Shown here piece by piece: positions 1 to 9,700 of a DNA stretch of 64,000 bases (positions are counted from its first letter, which is position 1; each line of letters opens with the position of its first letter). Made by a program: the position numbers and the translations under genes. Origin of the DNA: Ignavibacteria bacterium (GTDB lineage: Bacteria; Bacteroidota; Ignavibacteria; Tepidaquicellales; Tepidaquicellaceae); the NCBI GenBank assembly GCA_016719565.1, contig JADJYU010000018.1, forward strand, positions 62,001 through 126,000, in the 5' to 3' direction. The notes under the pieces were generated by a model that was given only the letters and a program-made list of their open reading frames with translations, made no database searches and had not been told where the DNA came from.

Positions 1-735
1 TATGAGCATATTTCTCCGAAAGTGGAGCAGTTTGTCTGCAAAAAACTCGGGTTGAAAACAACTAAGATCTCAACGCAGATACTTCAGAGAGACAGGCATG
101 CCGAATATATGTCAACGCTTGCCATCATTGCATCATCTATTGAAAAATTCACAACAGAAATAAGACATCTGCAAAAGACGGAAACTCTTGAGCTGGAGGA
201 GTATTTTTCTTCAGGACAGAAGGGCTCTTCCGCAATGCCGCACAAGAAAAATCCGATCACCTGCGAACGCTTATCCGGAATGGCTAGGATATTCCGCGGT
301 AATGCCGTTGCTGCTTTCGAGAATATCCCTTTATGGCATGAACGAGATATCAGTCACTCATCTGTAGAGAGAGTTATTATACCTGACTCAACGATATTAA
401 TGGATTATATGCTGCATCAGTTTAAAAAAATAATTGATACACTGGTAGTCAATAAGGAAAATATAAACAGGAATCTTGAACTGACTAACGGACTGGTTTT
501 CTCTCAGACAGTTTTACTCAGACTTATTGATAAAAAAATGAAACGAGAACAGGCTTATAAAATAGTTCAGACTGCAGCGATGAAATGCTGGAAAGAGAAA
601 AAGAATTTTTTGAATTTACTTAAAGAGGATAAGGAAGTAACAAAATATCTGAACACAAAAGAGCTTGAGGAATTGTTTGATTACCGGAAATCGCACAAAA
701 GCGTTGATTATATTTTTAAAAGAACCGGATTGTAG
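1..735 (+). CDS. purB: Adenylosuccinate lyase, C-terminal part (truncated by window start)
   Basis: The frame is open from base 1, so the 5' end lies outside the window; the GTG at 22 is internal. About 244 residues are visible. The fumarase/aspartase-superfamily signature GSSAMPHKKNPI is present, with the PurB-typical segments QRDRHAEY and WHERDISHSS. The enzyme splits adenylosuccinate to AMP and SAICAR to AICAR in cytosolic purine synthesis. The end (a stop at 733-735) is convergent with lexA, only 3 bp away. Codon use and frame are clean. Identification is secure; only the missing N-terminus is unknown. Confidence 0.95.
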   Translation, partial: YEHISPKVEQFVCKKLGLKTTKISTQILQRDRHAEYMSTLAIIASSIEKFTTEIRHLQKTETLELEEYFSSGQKGSSAMPHKKNPITCERLSGMARIFRGNAVAAFENIPLWHERDISHSSVERVIIPDSTILMDYMLHQFKKIIDTLVVNKENINRNLELTNGLVFSQTVLLRLIDKKMKREQAYKIVQTAAMKCWKEKKNFLNLLKEDKEVTKYLNTKELEELFDYRKSHKSVDYIFKRTGL

Positions 736-738
736 ATC

Positions 739-1365
739 TTAGATCACACTGTATTCCCTTCTCAGCTCAATCACTTTTCCGATTATCTTAAAAGGTTTAT
801 TTATAATGGATTTATATCGTGAGTTGGATGCTTCAAGATAAGCTTTTATCCTTCTGTTTCTTAAAGTCTTTACTGTCGCTTCATCTTCGAGTAATGCAAT
901 GACAATCTCACCATCTTCAGCAGTATCCTGCTTTCTTACTATCACAATATCCCCGTCATATATTCCGGAGTCAATCATACTGTCACCTTTCACTTTCAGA
1001 GCAAAATGGATTTTATGACCTTTGCCGTTTTTCTCCATAGTCACATATCCCTGTACGTTATCATCTGCAAATATCGGCTCACCTGCAGCGACGTTTCCGT
1101 ATAACGGAATAATATTTAACCCGGATCTCAGTCTGTCGATATTATTCTCTTCTTCTGATTTAATTAATTTGAATCCGCGGGCTATATCCTTTCTTCTTTC
1201 GAGATATCCCTTGCTCTGAAGAGCTTTGATGTGATCCTGAATTGTGCCGATTGTGACGTTAAACTTCTCCCCTATCTCTTTTAATGTGGGCGGGTATGAA
1301 AATTCATCACCGTGCTTCTCTATGAACTCAAGGATCTTTTTCTGTTTTACAGTTAATTTATGCAT
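739..1365 (-). CDS. lexA: LexA SOS repressor / S24 self-cleaving protease
   Basis: The product has 208 residues, the usual LexA length. Residues 1-65 form the winged-helix DNA-binding domain (LTVKQKKILEFIEKHG..., recognition region near TIGTIQDHIKAL). The linker is followed by the self-cleavage site Ala94-Gly95 (VAAGEP). The catalytic dyad is Ser129 (GDSM) and Lys166 (ATVKTL). It represses SOS genes and is inactivated by RecA-stimulated autocleavage. It is transcribed toward purB, and its upstream region faces the 21-bp repeat array. I could not confirm an SOS operator upstream. Family assignment is firm. Confidence 0.95.
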   Translation of the reverse strand: MHKLTVKQKKILEFIEKHGDEFSYPPTLKEIGEKFNVTIGTIQDHIKALQSKGYLERRKDIARGFKLIKSEEENNIDRLRSGLNIIPLYGNVAAGEPIFADDNVQGYVTMEKNGKGHKIHFALKVKGDSMIDSGIYDGDIVIVRKQDTAEDGEIVIALLEDEATVKTLRNRRIKAYLEASNSRYKSIINKPFKIIGKVIELRREYSVI

Positions 1366-1654
1366 AGATTAATATGGCATAAATAATTAATAGTGTCAAT
1401 ATAATTTTCAGGTAATACCGAAAGTTTATTCATTGCTGTTAAAACTTATACCATCTCTGCATTTTCAATATTGCATTTAAATAAATTAGTCACCCGCCCG
1501 GGATTTTGGAATTTTTCAATATTAATTTCTTTCCGGATCATTGATCTTTAATTTTTAACAACTACTAATTATTTATACAATACCTCAATACGGTTTACAT
1601 GTGCCATTTTGTGGTTTCAGCTTAAAAACACACGGCATTAATATACTTGCATGC

Positions 1655-2431
1655 GTCTTCGGCACACTGCTCTATGTTTTCGGCATAATGTTCTTTGTCT
1701 CCGGCACACTGTTCTTTGTCTCCGGCACACTGTTCTTTGTCTTCGGCAAACTGTCATCTGTCTCCGGCAAACTGTCATCTGTCTCCGGCACACTGTCATA
1801 TGTCTCCGGCACACTGTCATATTTCTCCGGCTCACTGTCATATGTCTCCGGCACACTGTCATATGTCTCCGGCACACTGTCATATTTCTCCGGCGCACTG
1901 CTATATGTCTTCGCCTGGCGGTTAGATGGATTCGACTGGTGGTTAGATGGATTCGACTGGTGGTTAGATAGCTTCGCCCGGTGGTTAGATAGCTTCGCCC
2001 GGTGGTTAGATAGCTTCGCCTGGCGGTTAGATGGCTTCGACTGGCGGTTAGATGGCTTCGCCTGGTGGTTAGATGGCTCCGCCCGGTGGTTAGATAGCTT
2101 CGCCCGGTGGTTAGATGGCTCCGCTTGAATGTTAAAAGTCTACTTTTTGATGCTTACAGTCTTCTTTTTGAAGTTGACAGTCTTCTTTTTGAAGTTGACA
2201 CTCTTTACTCAAAAGTTCAGTATCTCTGCTTTTATGATATTAGTCTTCGCTTTAAAATTATTAGACTTCGTTTTAAAGCTATTATTCTTCGCTTTGAAGT
2301 TAATTGTCTCCGCTTTAAAGTTATTAGTCTGTGCTTTAATTTTACCACTCTTAGCTTCGTTGTTAATAGTCTCTGCTCTAAAGTTAATAGTCTCTGCTCT
2401 AAAGTTAATAGTCTCCGCGGCGAAGTTATTT
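1655..2431. repeat. Tandem array, 37 units of 21 bp in three sequence blocks
   Basis: Counting from GTCTTCGG at 1655, 37 consecutive 21-bp units end exactly at 2431 with no insertion or deletion. Units share an anchor near positions 1-7 (roughly RKCTYCG) but differ in the rest. Block 1 is units 1-12 (…GGCACACTGTCATAT), block 2 is units 13-23 (…CCTGGTGGTTAGAT), block 3 is units 24-37 (…CTTTAAAGTTAATA). Because 21 is a multiple of 3, several frames stay open. One plus-strand frame from 1601 to 2473 contains a single internal stop (TGA at 2126-2128, directly followed by ATG). One minus-strand frame encodes hydrophilic heptads such as PETYDSV and AETINFK but has stops in units 27, 24 and 1. Whether any frame is translated is open. 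Confidence 0.9.
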
Positions 2432-2778
2432 ATCTTCACACGTAAAATATATTGCATTTATTATGTGCTTTAGGTCTTGTAAAGAGTGCAGCGGGACTTA
2501 TTTTGAGTGCAGCTTTTAAAAAATTGCCGGCAATATTAATACCAGTTACAAAGTATAATCAATTTATTAGAATGGACACATTTTAATTTAAAAGTTATGG
2601 AAGGATGTGAGGTGATCTGGATGTCCGGACATAATTAACTCAATTTAGATTTGCTTAATATGTTCGTATAAGAAAGTATCTCAGAATTTAATACGGATAA
2701 AATAATTCTCATAAGGTATTCAGATACACTGCTGAATTATCCGTTAAAGATCTCTATAATGTTAATGCGATAAATATT
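2432..2778. other. Intergenic region, nothing recognised
   Basis: AT-rich stretch between the 21-bp array and the small lipoprotein gene. I see no open frame of useful length, no clear hairpin and no repeat unit continuing past about 2440. Confidence 0.4.
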
Positions 2779-2967
2779 TTAATATCTGTAACCTCTGTAT
2801 CCGCCGTGGTAAATTCCGACATTTACATTTGGATATCTGTAACTGCCGTACCCGTATGGTCCGGAATTTATACCGTATCCGACTCCCCCGCTGACTGTTA
2901 CTCCGGCGCATGAAGTGAAGGTATATAAGATCAATGAGAAAATAAAATATATTAAAAGGTTTTTCAT
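2779..2967 (-). CDS. Small Gly/Tyr-rich lipoprotein
   Basis: A 62-residue product with a hydrophobic signal segment (residues 3-17) and a lipobox FTSC with lipidated Cys20. The mature part is only about 42 residues, rich in Gly and Tyr (YGYGSYRYPN, HGGYRGYRY). It is probably attached to a membrane on the periplasmic side. Function is unknown; similar short Gly/Tyr-rich lipoproteins are common in Bacteroidota-type genomes. The stop lies in open intergenic DNA and the gene starts 23 bp after the end of the VOC lipoprotein gene, so both may share a transcript. Confidence 0.6.
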   Translation of the reverse strand: MKNLLIYFIFSLILYTFTSCAGVTVSGGVGYGINSGPYGYGSYRYPNVNVGIYHGGYRGYRY

Positions 2968-2990
2968 TTTTATTATTATAAAATTTTAAA

Positions 2991-3857
2991 TTATTCTATC
3001 GGCCATTTCTGGATTGCAAAGGGAGCTCCCGTAGGATCTGTAAATACTGCAACAGTGCCTTTTCTTATCGCAGTATCAGAAGCGATCAGAGTATGACCTC
3101 CGGCATTTTTTACTTTGTCTTCTATGAGTTTAACATCTGTTACTTTAATATACTGCACCCAGTTGGTTCTTACATTCTCAACAGGATTTTTTATTATGCC
3201 CGAACTGGGCTTACCGTTATTTTTCAGCACAGTATATGCTCTGCTGTCATCAGTTCTGCTTTCCACCTGAGAATTTAAAACTTTCTGATAAAAATCCGAA
3301 GACTTTTCCATATCATTTGACCATAGTTCATTCCACATAAATGCATTATCAGTATACCCCGTTTCTTCCGGATCACCGTTCGCCGATTTTATAAAAGCAA
3401 AATAAGCATTTTGCGGATCTGTCATAAGCGCAACCATACCTCTTCCGGGAATGTCAGTCGGCTTTATTATAACACTTCCACCGGCTGATTTCGATTTTTT
3501 TACTGCGTCTTCGAGTGAAGGTACGGAATAATACTGAAGCCATTCACCGCCTGCATTCTTTTTTGCATCTTTCATAAAATACATTCCTGCGACGGGTTTT
3601 CCGTTACTCTTAAACATCCAGTATTCTTCATCACCTGTGCCGTATTTAACCGAAGTCCAGCCGAATACATTTTTATAAAACTCAGCTGCTTTCTTCGGAT
3701 CGGGGGTGAACAGATCTCTCCAGACTATCTGACCGAAATCATGACTTTTTGAGGCTGTGTAATTAATAGACGGATATTCCATCTGACTGCCGCAGCCGGT
3801 CATACTTACTGCTATCCCAAAGATCAGGCAAATGAAAAATGAATTTTTACTCTTCAT
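2991..3857 (-). CDS. Two-domain VOC (glyoxalase/dioxygenase-fold) lipoprotein
   Basis: The product has 288 residues with a lipoprotein signal (lipobox MTGC, Cys22). Two vicinal-oxygen-chelate domains follow. The first is about 38-160 (WRDLFTPDPKKAAEFYKNVFGW, later GMVALMTDPQNAYFAF); the second is about 165-288 (WNELWSNDMEKSSDFYQKVL, ending VAVFTDPTGAPFAIQKW). This tandem arrangement is typical of VOC proteins related to the 27-kDa antigen/hydroxylase type, usually cytosolic; export as a lipoprotein is less usual. The substrate cannot be predicted. It is followed downstream by the Gly/Tyr-rich lipoprotein on the same strand. Confidence 0.8.
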   Translation of the reverse strand: MKSKNSFFICLIFGIAVSMTGCGSQMEYPSINYTASKSHDFGQIVWRDLFTPDPKKAAEFYKNVFGWTSVKYGTGDEEYWMFKSNGKPVAGMYFMKDAKKNAGGEWLQYYSVPSLEDAVKKSKSAGGSVIIKPTDIPGRGMVALMTDPQNAYFAFIKSANGDPEETGYTDNAFMWNELWSNDMEKSSDFYQKVLNSQVESRTDDSRAYTVLKNNGKPSSGIIKNPVENVRTNWVQYIKVTDVKLIEDKVKNAGGHTLIASDTAIRKGTVAVFTDPTGAPFAIQKWPIE

Positions 3858-4157
3858 AAATAAAGTATTGAATTTTTTTGAGTTAAGATAACATAAATAT
3901 AATATTTATTAATTAACAAAATTTTTGCTGTACGTTCAGAATGTTCTTTATTCTAATGTTTGTGTTTATAAAAGTTCTGCCTTTTACAAATTTTGCGAAA
4001 TACAAACCTCTGTTACAAAATTAGTATAAAAAGTCTTTATCAATAGTAAGACATATATGTCACACTTTTACTGACATAAACTTAGCTAATGTTTATTAAG
4101 TAATGGTTTAAAGTATGAAAACACACCGATTTAAGGATATTTACAGATTAATAAAAA

Positions 4158-4173
4158 TGGCACACTTTATGAA
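4158..4173 (+). promoter_or_regulatory. Possible sigma-54 promoter (weak -12)
   Basis: TGGCAC at 4158-4163, five bases, then ATGAA. The -24 half is perfect; the -12 half departs from TTGCW at two positions. It lies 47 bp before a small plus-strand ORF. The same variant occurs at 34771-34786. The surrounding 3858-4219 holds no other gene. Confidence 0.35.
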
Positions 4174-4219
4174 GAAGTATTGATAGGAATTGAATAATTA
4201 AATCACAAATTCATTACAT

Positions 4220-4393
4220 ATGAAAAAGAAAACAGACAACAAAACAATTGAGCAAATTGATTATGAATTAAAGGCGAAGAAGAAATTTCCTCCGGATGAA
4301 AGTTATCCAGAAGGAGAACAGACAAAACAAAAAGATAGTAAAAGTAAGCGGGCTGTCATTGCTGATATAGACAAGAAAAAAAAGAAGAAATAG
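4220..4393 (+). CDS. Small Lys-rich hypothetical protein
   Basis: ATG at 4220 opens a 57-codon frame ending in TAG at 4391-4393. The product is very basic, begins MKKKTDNKTIEQIDYELKAK and ends with a run of lysines after DID. There is no signal peptide or membrane segment. I do not recognise a family; short Lys-rich proteins of this kind are often nucleic-acid-associated, but that is only composition. A sigma-54-like site sits 47 bp upstream. It is convergent with the topoisomerase gene, whose corrected end is 43 bp away. Confidence 0.4.
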   Translation: MKKKTDNKTIEQIDYELKAKKKFPPDESYPEGEQTKQKDSKSKRAVIADIDKKKKKK

Positions 4394-4435
4394 GAAGGAG
4401 AAAAAGTTTGCAGAGACCTGAAAATACCATTTAGT

Positions 4436-5529
4436 TCATTTAGCTTTTTTAAGTATTTTCATCAATACTTTCTCTTCAGATGAAAGACCTGTTCTCTCAC
4501 CGTTTATATCAGAAGGTTTAAGTTTACTGATATATTTTTCCAGTTGTTTTTTTCATAAAGTTCTGTAATGAAAGGATGAATATAATATTTTTTACAGACT
4601 GCTTTTGTATTTCCCAGTTTCCCTGCAACAGCTTCATACATCATAGGTATCTTTTTTTTCATATCTGTTATTGTTTCAAATCCTCCCAGTTCTTTCAATG
4701 AAATAATTGCCTCTACGCTGCCTGACCATGTCCTGAAATCTTTTGCAGTAAAATCACCACCCGTAATCGTTTGTATAAATCCGTTCACCGTTCCGGAATC
4801 AATATCAACAACCTCACCTTCATCATTAATATACTCAAACAATTCTTTCCCGGGTATATCTTTGCATGCTCTGATTATTGCCGCCAGCCTTTTACTCTTA
4901 AAAGTAACGCTGTGCTTTATTCCTCTTTTTCCTTTGAAAGATAATTTTATATTTGCGCCTTTGATATCTGCATGGCGATTTTTAAGTGTCGTAAGTCCGA
5001 ACGAACCGTAAAGTTTTTCATATAAACTGCTGCCGACCCTGATATTAGTTATATCCATTACACTAAGTAAAGCTGACAGTACTTTTTCTTTGTTGTAACC
5101 CTGGAGTTTAAGATTTTTATTAATTTCCTTTCTTATCGCGGGAAGCTTAATGCCGAATTCATATAACCTGCTATATTTTGTCCGGTTACGGATCAGGCTC
5201 CAGTCTGCATGATACTTATATTGTTTCCTTCCAAGTTTATCAATGCCGGTAGCCTGAAGATGTCCGTTAGGAATTTTACATATCCACACATTTTCCCAGG
5301 CCGGCGGTAAAACTAATTTTTTGATCCGGTCTAATTCAGCTTTATTATTTATTCTTTTACTGACATCCTGATAAATAAATGATTTTCCTTTTCTGACCCT
5401 GGCATAACCGGCTTTGTTATTGCTGACGTAAATCAGATTCCCTGCTTTCGCACACTGAGCCGGATCTGTTAACCCGTTTTTAAATTTCTTATCAGTTATT
5501 TTTACTTCAGCATTTTTGATCATATTCAA
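4436..5529 (-). CDS. DNA topoisomerase IB (frameshifted near the 3' end)
   Basis: A eukaryotic/poxvirus-type topoisomerase that relaxes supercoils through a 3'-phosphotyrosine. The N-terminal domain (residues ~25-100; LPPAWENVWICKIPNGHLQA) and the catalytic domain are complete. The latter has RVGSSLYEKLYGSFGLTTL, KDFRTWSGS and the active-site tyrosine in CKKYYIHP. As written the frame stops at 4504 with an unusual tail. Adding one A to the A7 run near 4550 restores a family-like ending (LEKYISKLKP... SSEEKVLMKILKKAK) that stops at 4436-4438. I therefore extend the gene to 4436. It lies 39 bp downstream of yihY on the same strand, probably co-transcribed. Confidence 0.88.
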
Positions 5530-5568
5530 TTTTTTACAACATTAACTTATTCAATTATAACAACCATA

Positions 5569-6534
5569 TTACTCCCGTTTTTCATCAGAGACCTTTCCTT
5601 CAGTCGCTACTGATTCTTTGATCAGATCTGATACTTTTGTTATTTTTATACCGTCAGTATCCGGTTTCAGTTCGGTCGATGCGAATCTGTTCCTGTATAC
5701 CTGTGTAAATTCCGCGCCAAAGAATAAAATTATACCCGAGTAATAGATCCAGATAAACATTATCACGAGCGATGCCGCCGCGCCGTAGGTCGAGCTGTAA
5801 GCGCTGTTCCCCAGATATAATCCGATGAAATATTTTCCAACGGCAAAAAGTAGAGACGTAATTATTGCTCCAAACCAGACATACTTCCAGGAGATTATAA
5901 CATCAGGAAGATATTTAAATATCATAGCAAAGAGTAATGTGATTATAACAAATGATGTAATTATATTTATTGCTTCAGATGCCGGGAGTATATGATCCAG
6001 ATATTCATTTAAAAAATTATACAGTAAATATATGATCGCGTTTATTAATAATGAAACCATCATTAAAAATCCTGTAGCAATAACCATTGAAAATGATACA
6101 AGACGGTTTTTGATAAAACCCCAGACGCCTCTTCCGGGTTTTAACTCTACTCCCCAGATAATATTTAGTGATTCCTGCAGTTCAAGGAAGACTCCGATCG
6201 AACCCAGGACTAAAATAATTATGCTTACAATTCCTGCAATTATTCCAGTGGTTTTATTTGACGCGCCTTTGATAATTGACTCAATCATTTCCGCGCTGTC
6301 GGGTCCTACAAGATAAGTGATCTGTCTTGATATTTCTCCCCTGGCAGCCTCTTCACCAAAAAAAATCCCTGCTATCGAAATTACTATCATCAGTAACGGA
6401 CCTAAAGAAAATGCAGCATAATATGACAATGCCGCTGCCATTTTAAAACCTTTGTCATCAATGAACTGATTATAAGTTTCAACCAATAACTTCCATAACA
6501 GTTTTAAACTTAATTTCTCTTTTTTTATGGACAT
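5569..6534 (-). CDS. YihY/virulence factor BrkB family membrane protein
   Basis: A 321-residue polytopic inner-membrane protein with about six hydrophobic segments (first near residues 35-60, AALSYYAAFSLGPLLMIVISIAG). The family motif AALSYYAAFSLGPLL and the later YGAAASLVIMFIWIYYSGIILFFGAEF region are diagnostic. Family members were once misnamed ribonuclease BN; their function is unsettled, with envelope and osmotic-stress roles proposed. A polar tail follows residue 285. It is the first gene of a probable pair with topoisomerase IB and is divergent from tamB. Confidence 0.88.
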   Translation of the reverse strand: MSIKKEKLSLKLLWKLLVETYNQFIDDKGFKMAAALSYYAAFSLGPLLMIVISIAGIFFGEEAARGEISRQITYLVGPDSAEMIESIIKGASNKTTGIIAGIVSIIILVLGSIGVFLELQESLNIIWGVELKPGRGVWGFIKNRLVSFSMVIATGFLMMVSLLINAIIYLLYNFLNEYLDHILPASEAINIITSFVIITLLFAMIFKYLPDVIISWKYVWFGAIITSLLFAVGKYFIGLYLGNSAYSSTYGAAASLVIMFIWIYYSGIILFFGAEFTQVYRNRFASTELKPDTDGIKITKVSDLIKESVATEGKVSDEKRE

Positions 6535-6766
6535 AAATTTTTCTTATCACTGTTTAATTCGTTATTTATACAATTACAATGACTATGCCATCACTTTATG
6601 CTTTATAAAGCAGGAGAATGCGTATTTTTACTTTGACCGGGACAAATAATTGACATAAATGTCACATATAACTGTCAGATAGCACACCATATTATACAAT
6701 TATACTTCATATTATAACATTAAGTATATTATATATATGGCATAAAATTTGTAATTATAATAGTTA

Positions 6767-9700
6767 ATGAATAAGATCTTCAAAAAAATTCTCAAAATAT
6801 TTCTCTGGGTCACAGGCATCATTTTAATTCTGCTGATTGGAGTCTTCCTATTTGTCCAGACGAATACTTTTAATAATATTGCGCTGGATTATGCGACTGA
6901 AAATCTAAATGAAGGATTACAAAGAAATGACGGTAAGATCCAAGTGACTTCTCTGAAAGGAAATATTTTCTATGGTCTTCAATTAGAAAGAGGTAATATT
7001 ACGCTAGGCAGTGATACGCTTATCAAATTTAATAATATTGATCTTAAGTATGATATCTGGGGTTTACTCGATAAAAGGATTTCATTAGACCATATCATTA
7101 TAAATACTCCGGAAGTTAACTTCAATAAAATAAAAGACTCTACGGAAAACATGTTATGGAATTTCTCAAAACTTTTCAGTTCGTCAGATGATCTTGATAC
7201 ATCCGCTTCAGCTTTTGACTGGGATATCTCAGTTAATAAACTAAAAATTGAAAACGGTTTTTTTCATACAACTGATGAACTCAGTGACTCAATTCTTTTC
7301 GAAAAAGCTCAAAACAATTCGCAGACAGAATTTGATTTCAATAATCTTACTGTTACCGGCCTTAACTTAGAGCTTAACGCTGAATATTTCACTGATAACA
7401 AAAGCATTGAAATGAAAAGTTTTTCTTTAAATACAAATGCTGACTTTAATGTTCACAGTTTTGTTTTTAAAGCGGAGATAGATGAAGATGATACAGTCAC
7501 TGAAGTAACTTCGTTTGACATTTTAACAGACCATTCTCAGATAAAATTTAACAGACTTCTTTTAAATAATTTCAATCCATTTGACACAACTTCATTTAAT
7601 AGTTTTAAAGATAAGGAATTTGAAGCTGACATAAATATTGAGAAATTAAATTTCAGCGATCTGCGGTTCTTTGTTCCCGATGCAGATATGCTTGACAGCG
7701 CTGTCAGTCTGGTACTTCAGGCAAAAGGGAAATACGGGGATTTTAATGTTTCAGATCTTACGCTCAGGCTTCCTGATTCTTACATAAACATTAAAGGGAA
7801 TGTAAAACATCTCCATGAACCTGACAGTTTGTATTTGAATGTTGCTGCAGAAGATATGGATATACTTACAAAAGATATTAAGACAGTTTACAATGATGCT
7901 TCAATGCCTGAACTGTCTTATCTGGGAAGAGTGAAAGCTGACCTGCAGTTTGACGGGACTTTTGAAAAGTTTTATTCCAAATTCGATATTGCATCTGATG
8001 CAGGTTCTGCAGACGGGATTGTAAATATGGATCTGACAAATGAAAATTATAACGGCAAGATCAGCACATCAAATTTAGATCTCGGGAAAATTCTTAACGA
8101 CAGAAGTCTGAGCAGCAGGCTGAATCTGTATTCAGAATTTTCAGGCCGCGGATTTGCTCCCGGATCCATGGTGACTTCAGTAAAATATCACCTAAGCAAT
8201 TCTTACATCGCCGGATTTGATATCAGAATCTCCGAAGGTTCAGTAAATTTATCCGGAAATAATGTGAATCTCAACATAAGACATATTTCTTCATTCGGCA
8301 GCGTAACTGCAAAAGGAAAAGTCAATATTGCCAATATGGACAATCCTGTTTACGCTCTCTCAGGAAAAGTAAAAAATCTTAACATTGCAAAGTTCACTAA
8401 AAGCAGTGAAGATAAAAGCAGTCTGAATTTTTCCTATAATGTAAAAGGCAGAGGCATTAGTCCGGAGAATATAAACGGAAGTTATAATTTTAGAATAGAT
8501 GATTCGTATTACGCAGATAATCAGATCCCGCAGACAGCATTGGATATTGAAGTGAGAACTTCGGGAGCTGACGACGCTGTAATCGTCTCAACTGACTTTT
8601 TTGATTTAAATGCTGAGGGTAATTTTGATATCAGTTCACTGGGAAATGTATTGAGTTACAATATCGGACTGATCTCCGAAAAATTTCAGAATAAACTTAA
8701 CCCGGATACTGCAGCTTATAATGTTGACTACACCGGTTCGTATATTACTTACGATAATAATGTAAGTTCAGAATTCAATCCGGATCAGAATTCCAATTTC
8801 AATTTAAACTATGGGTTAGTTTTAAAGGACACTGTTATGACCAACAGGTTATTACAGCCATTCGGGATATTGTTTAACGGAGATTTAAATGGAAATATTT
8901 CAAATGATCAAAGCAAATTTTCATTTGATGCAATGATCAATGCGAAAGATTTTGTGTATCAGGATACTGCAGTTATCTTAGAGAATTTTGTATCGGATAT
9001 TTCCATATCGAATAATTATTCAATGATGACGAATGATAATTCAATCTCTTCAATTGATATGGATATGAAAACAACCGGTGACAGGATCTCTTTCGGAAGC
9101 ACGATATTCGACTCTGTAAAAATTGACATCGATCTGGAAAATTCATTAGCTGACTTTTATATAAAGGCGGAGCAGGATTCCGGAATGTATGCGGCGGCGC
9201 GCGGTAAAGCTGACTTAACAAGCGATAACATTAAGGCGACATTTGACAGCGCTTTGATCGTACAAAATAATATCAGGATTACGAATGCAAATGACTGGAT
9301 TGTAAATTACACACCAGGTCAGAAAGTAAACTTCGAAAAGTTTGCTGTAAAGAGTCTGGAAACAGTTTTAAATGTTAACGGTGATTTTGTATTTAACGGA
9401 ATGAGTGATCTGAAAATTGAAGGAAAGGAACTGGAAATTTCAGACATCTACTCAATAATAAATTCACAGGATACAGGAATAGTTATAAGAGTAAAGGAAA
9501 GTCCTGTAACGGGAAACATCAGTAATTTACTGATAAGTTATAAAGGTGATATGGAAAATCCTGAATTAAATATAAAACTTAATACTGATATTTTAAAATA
9601 CAAAGATCCCGAAGAAGAGTTAAATATTGGAGATTTTAAAGCTGATATAAATTACAAAGATCACACAGCGGTTACTGACATTGTATTTAATAATGCCGAG

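Noticed and set aside
1638..1898. Arg-rich minus-strand reading frame in the 21-bp array
   Set aside because: Repetition keeps several frames open by chance; this frame has no ribosome site and does not extend over the other blocks.
1655..2431. CRISPR array
   Set aside because: Units are contiguous 21-bp repeats without spacers, and no cas gene is near.
6738..6753. Sigma-54 promoter before tamB
   Set aside because: TGGCAT-N5-TTGTA has mismatches in both halves, including the key GC of the -12.
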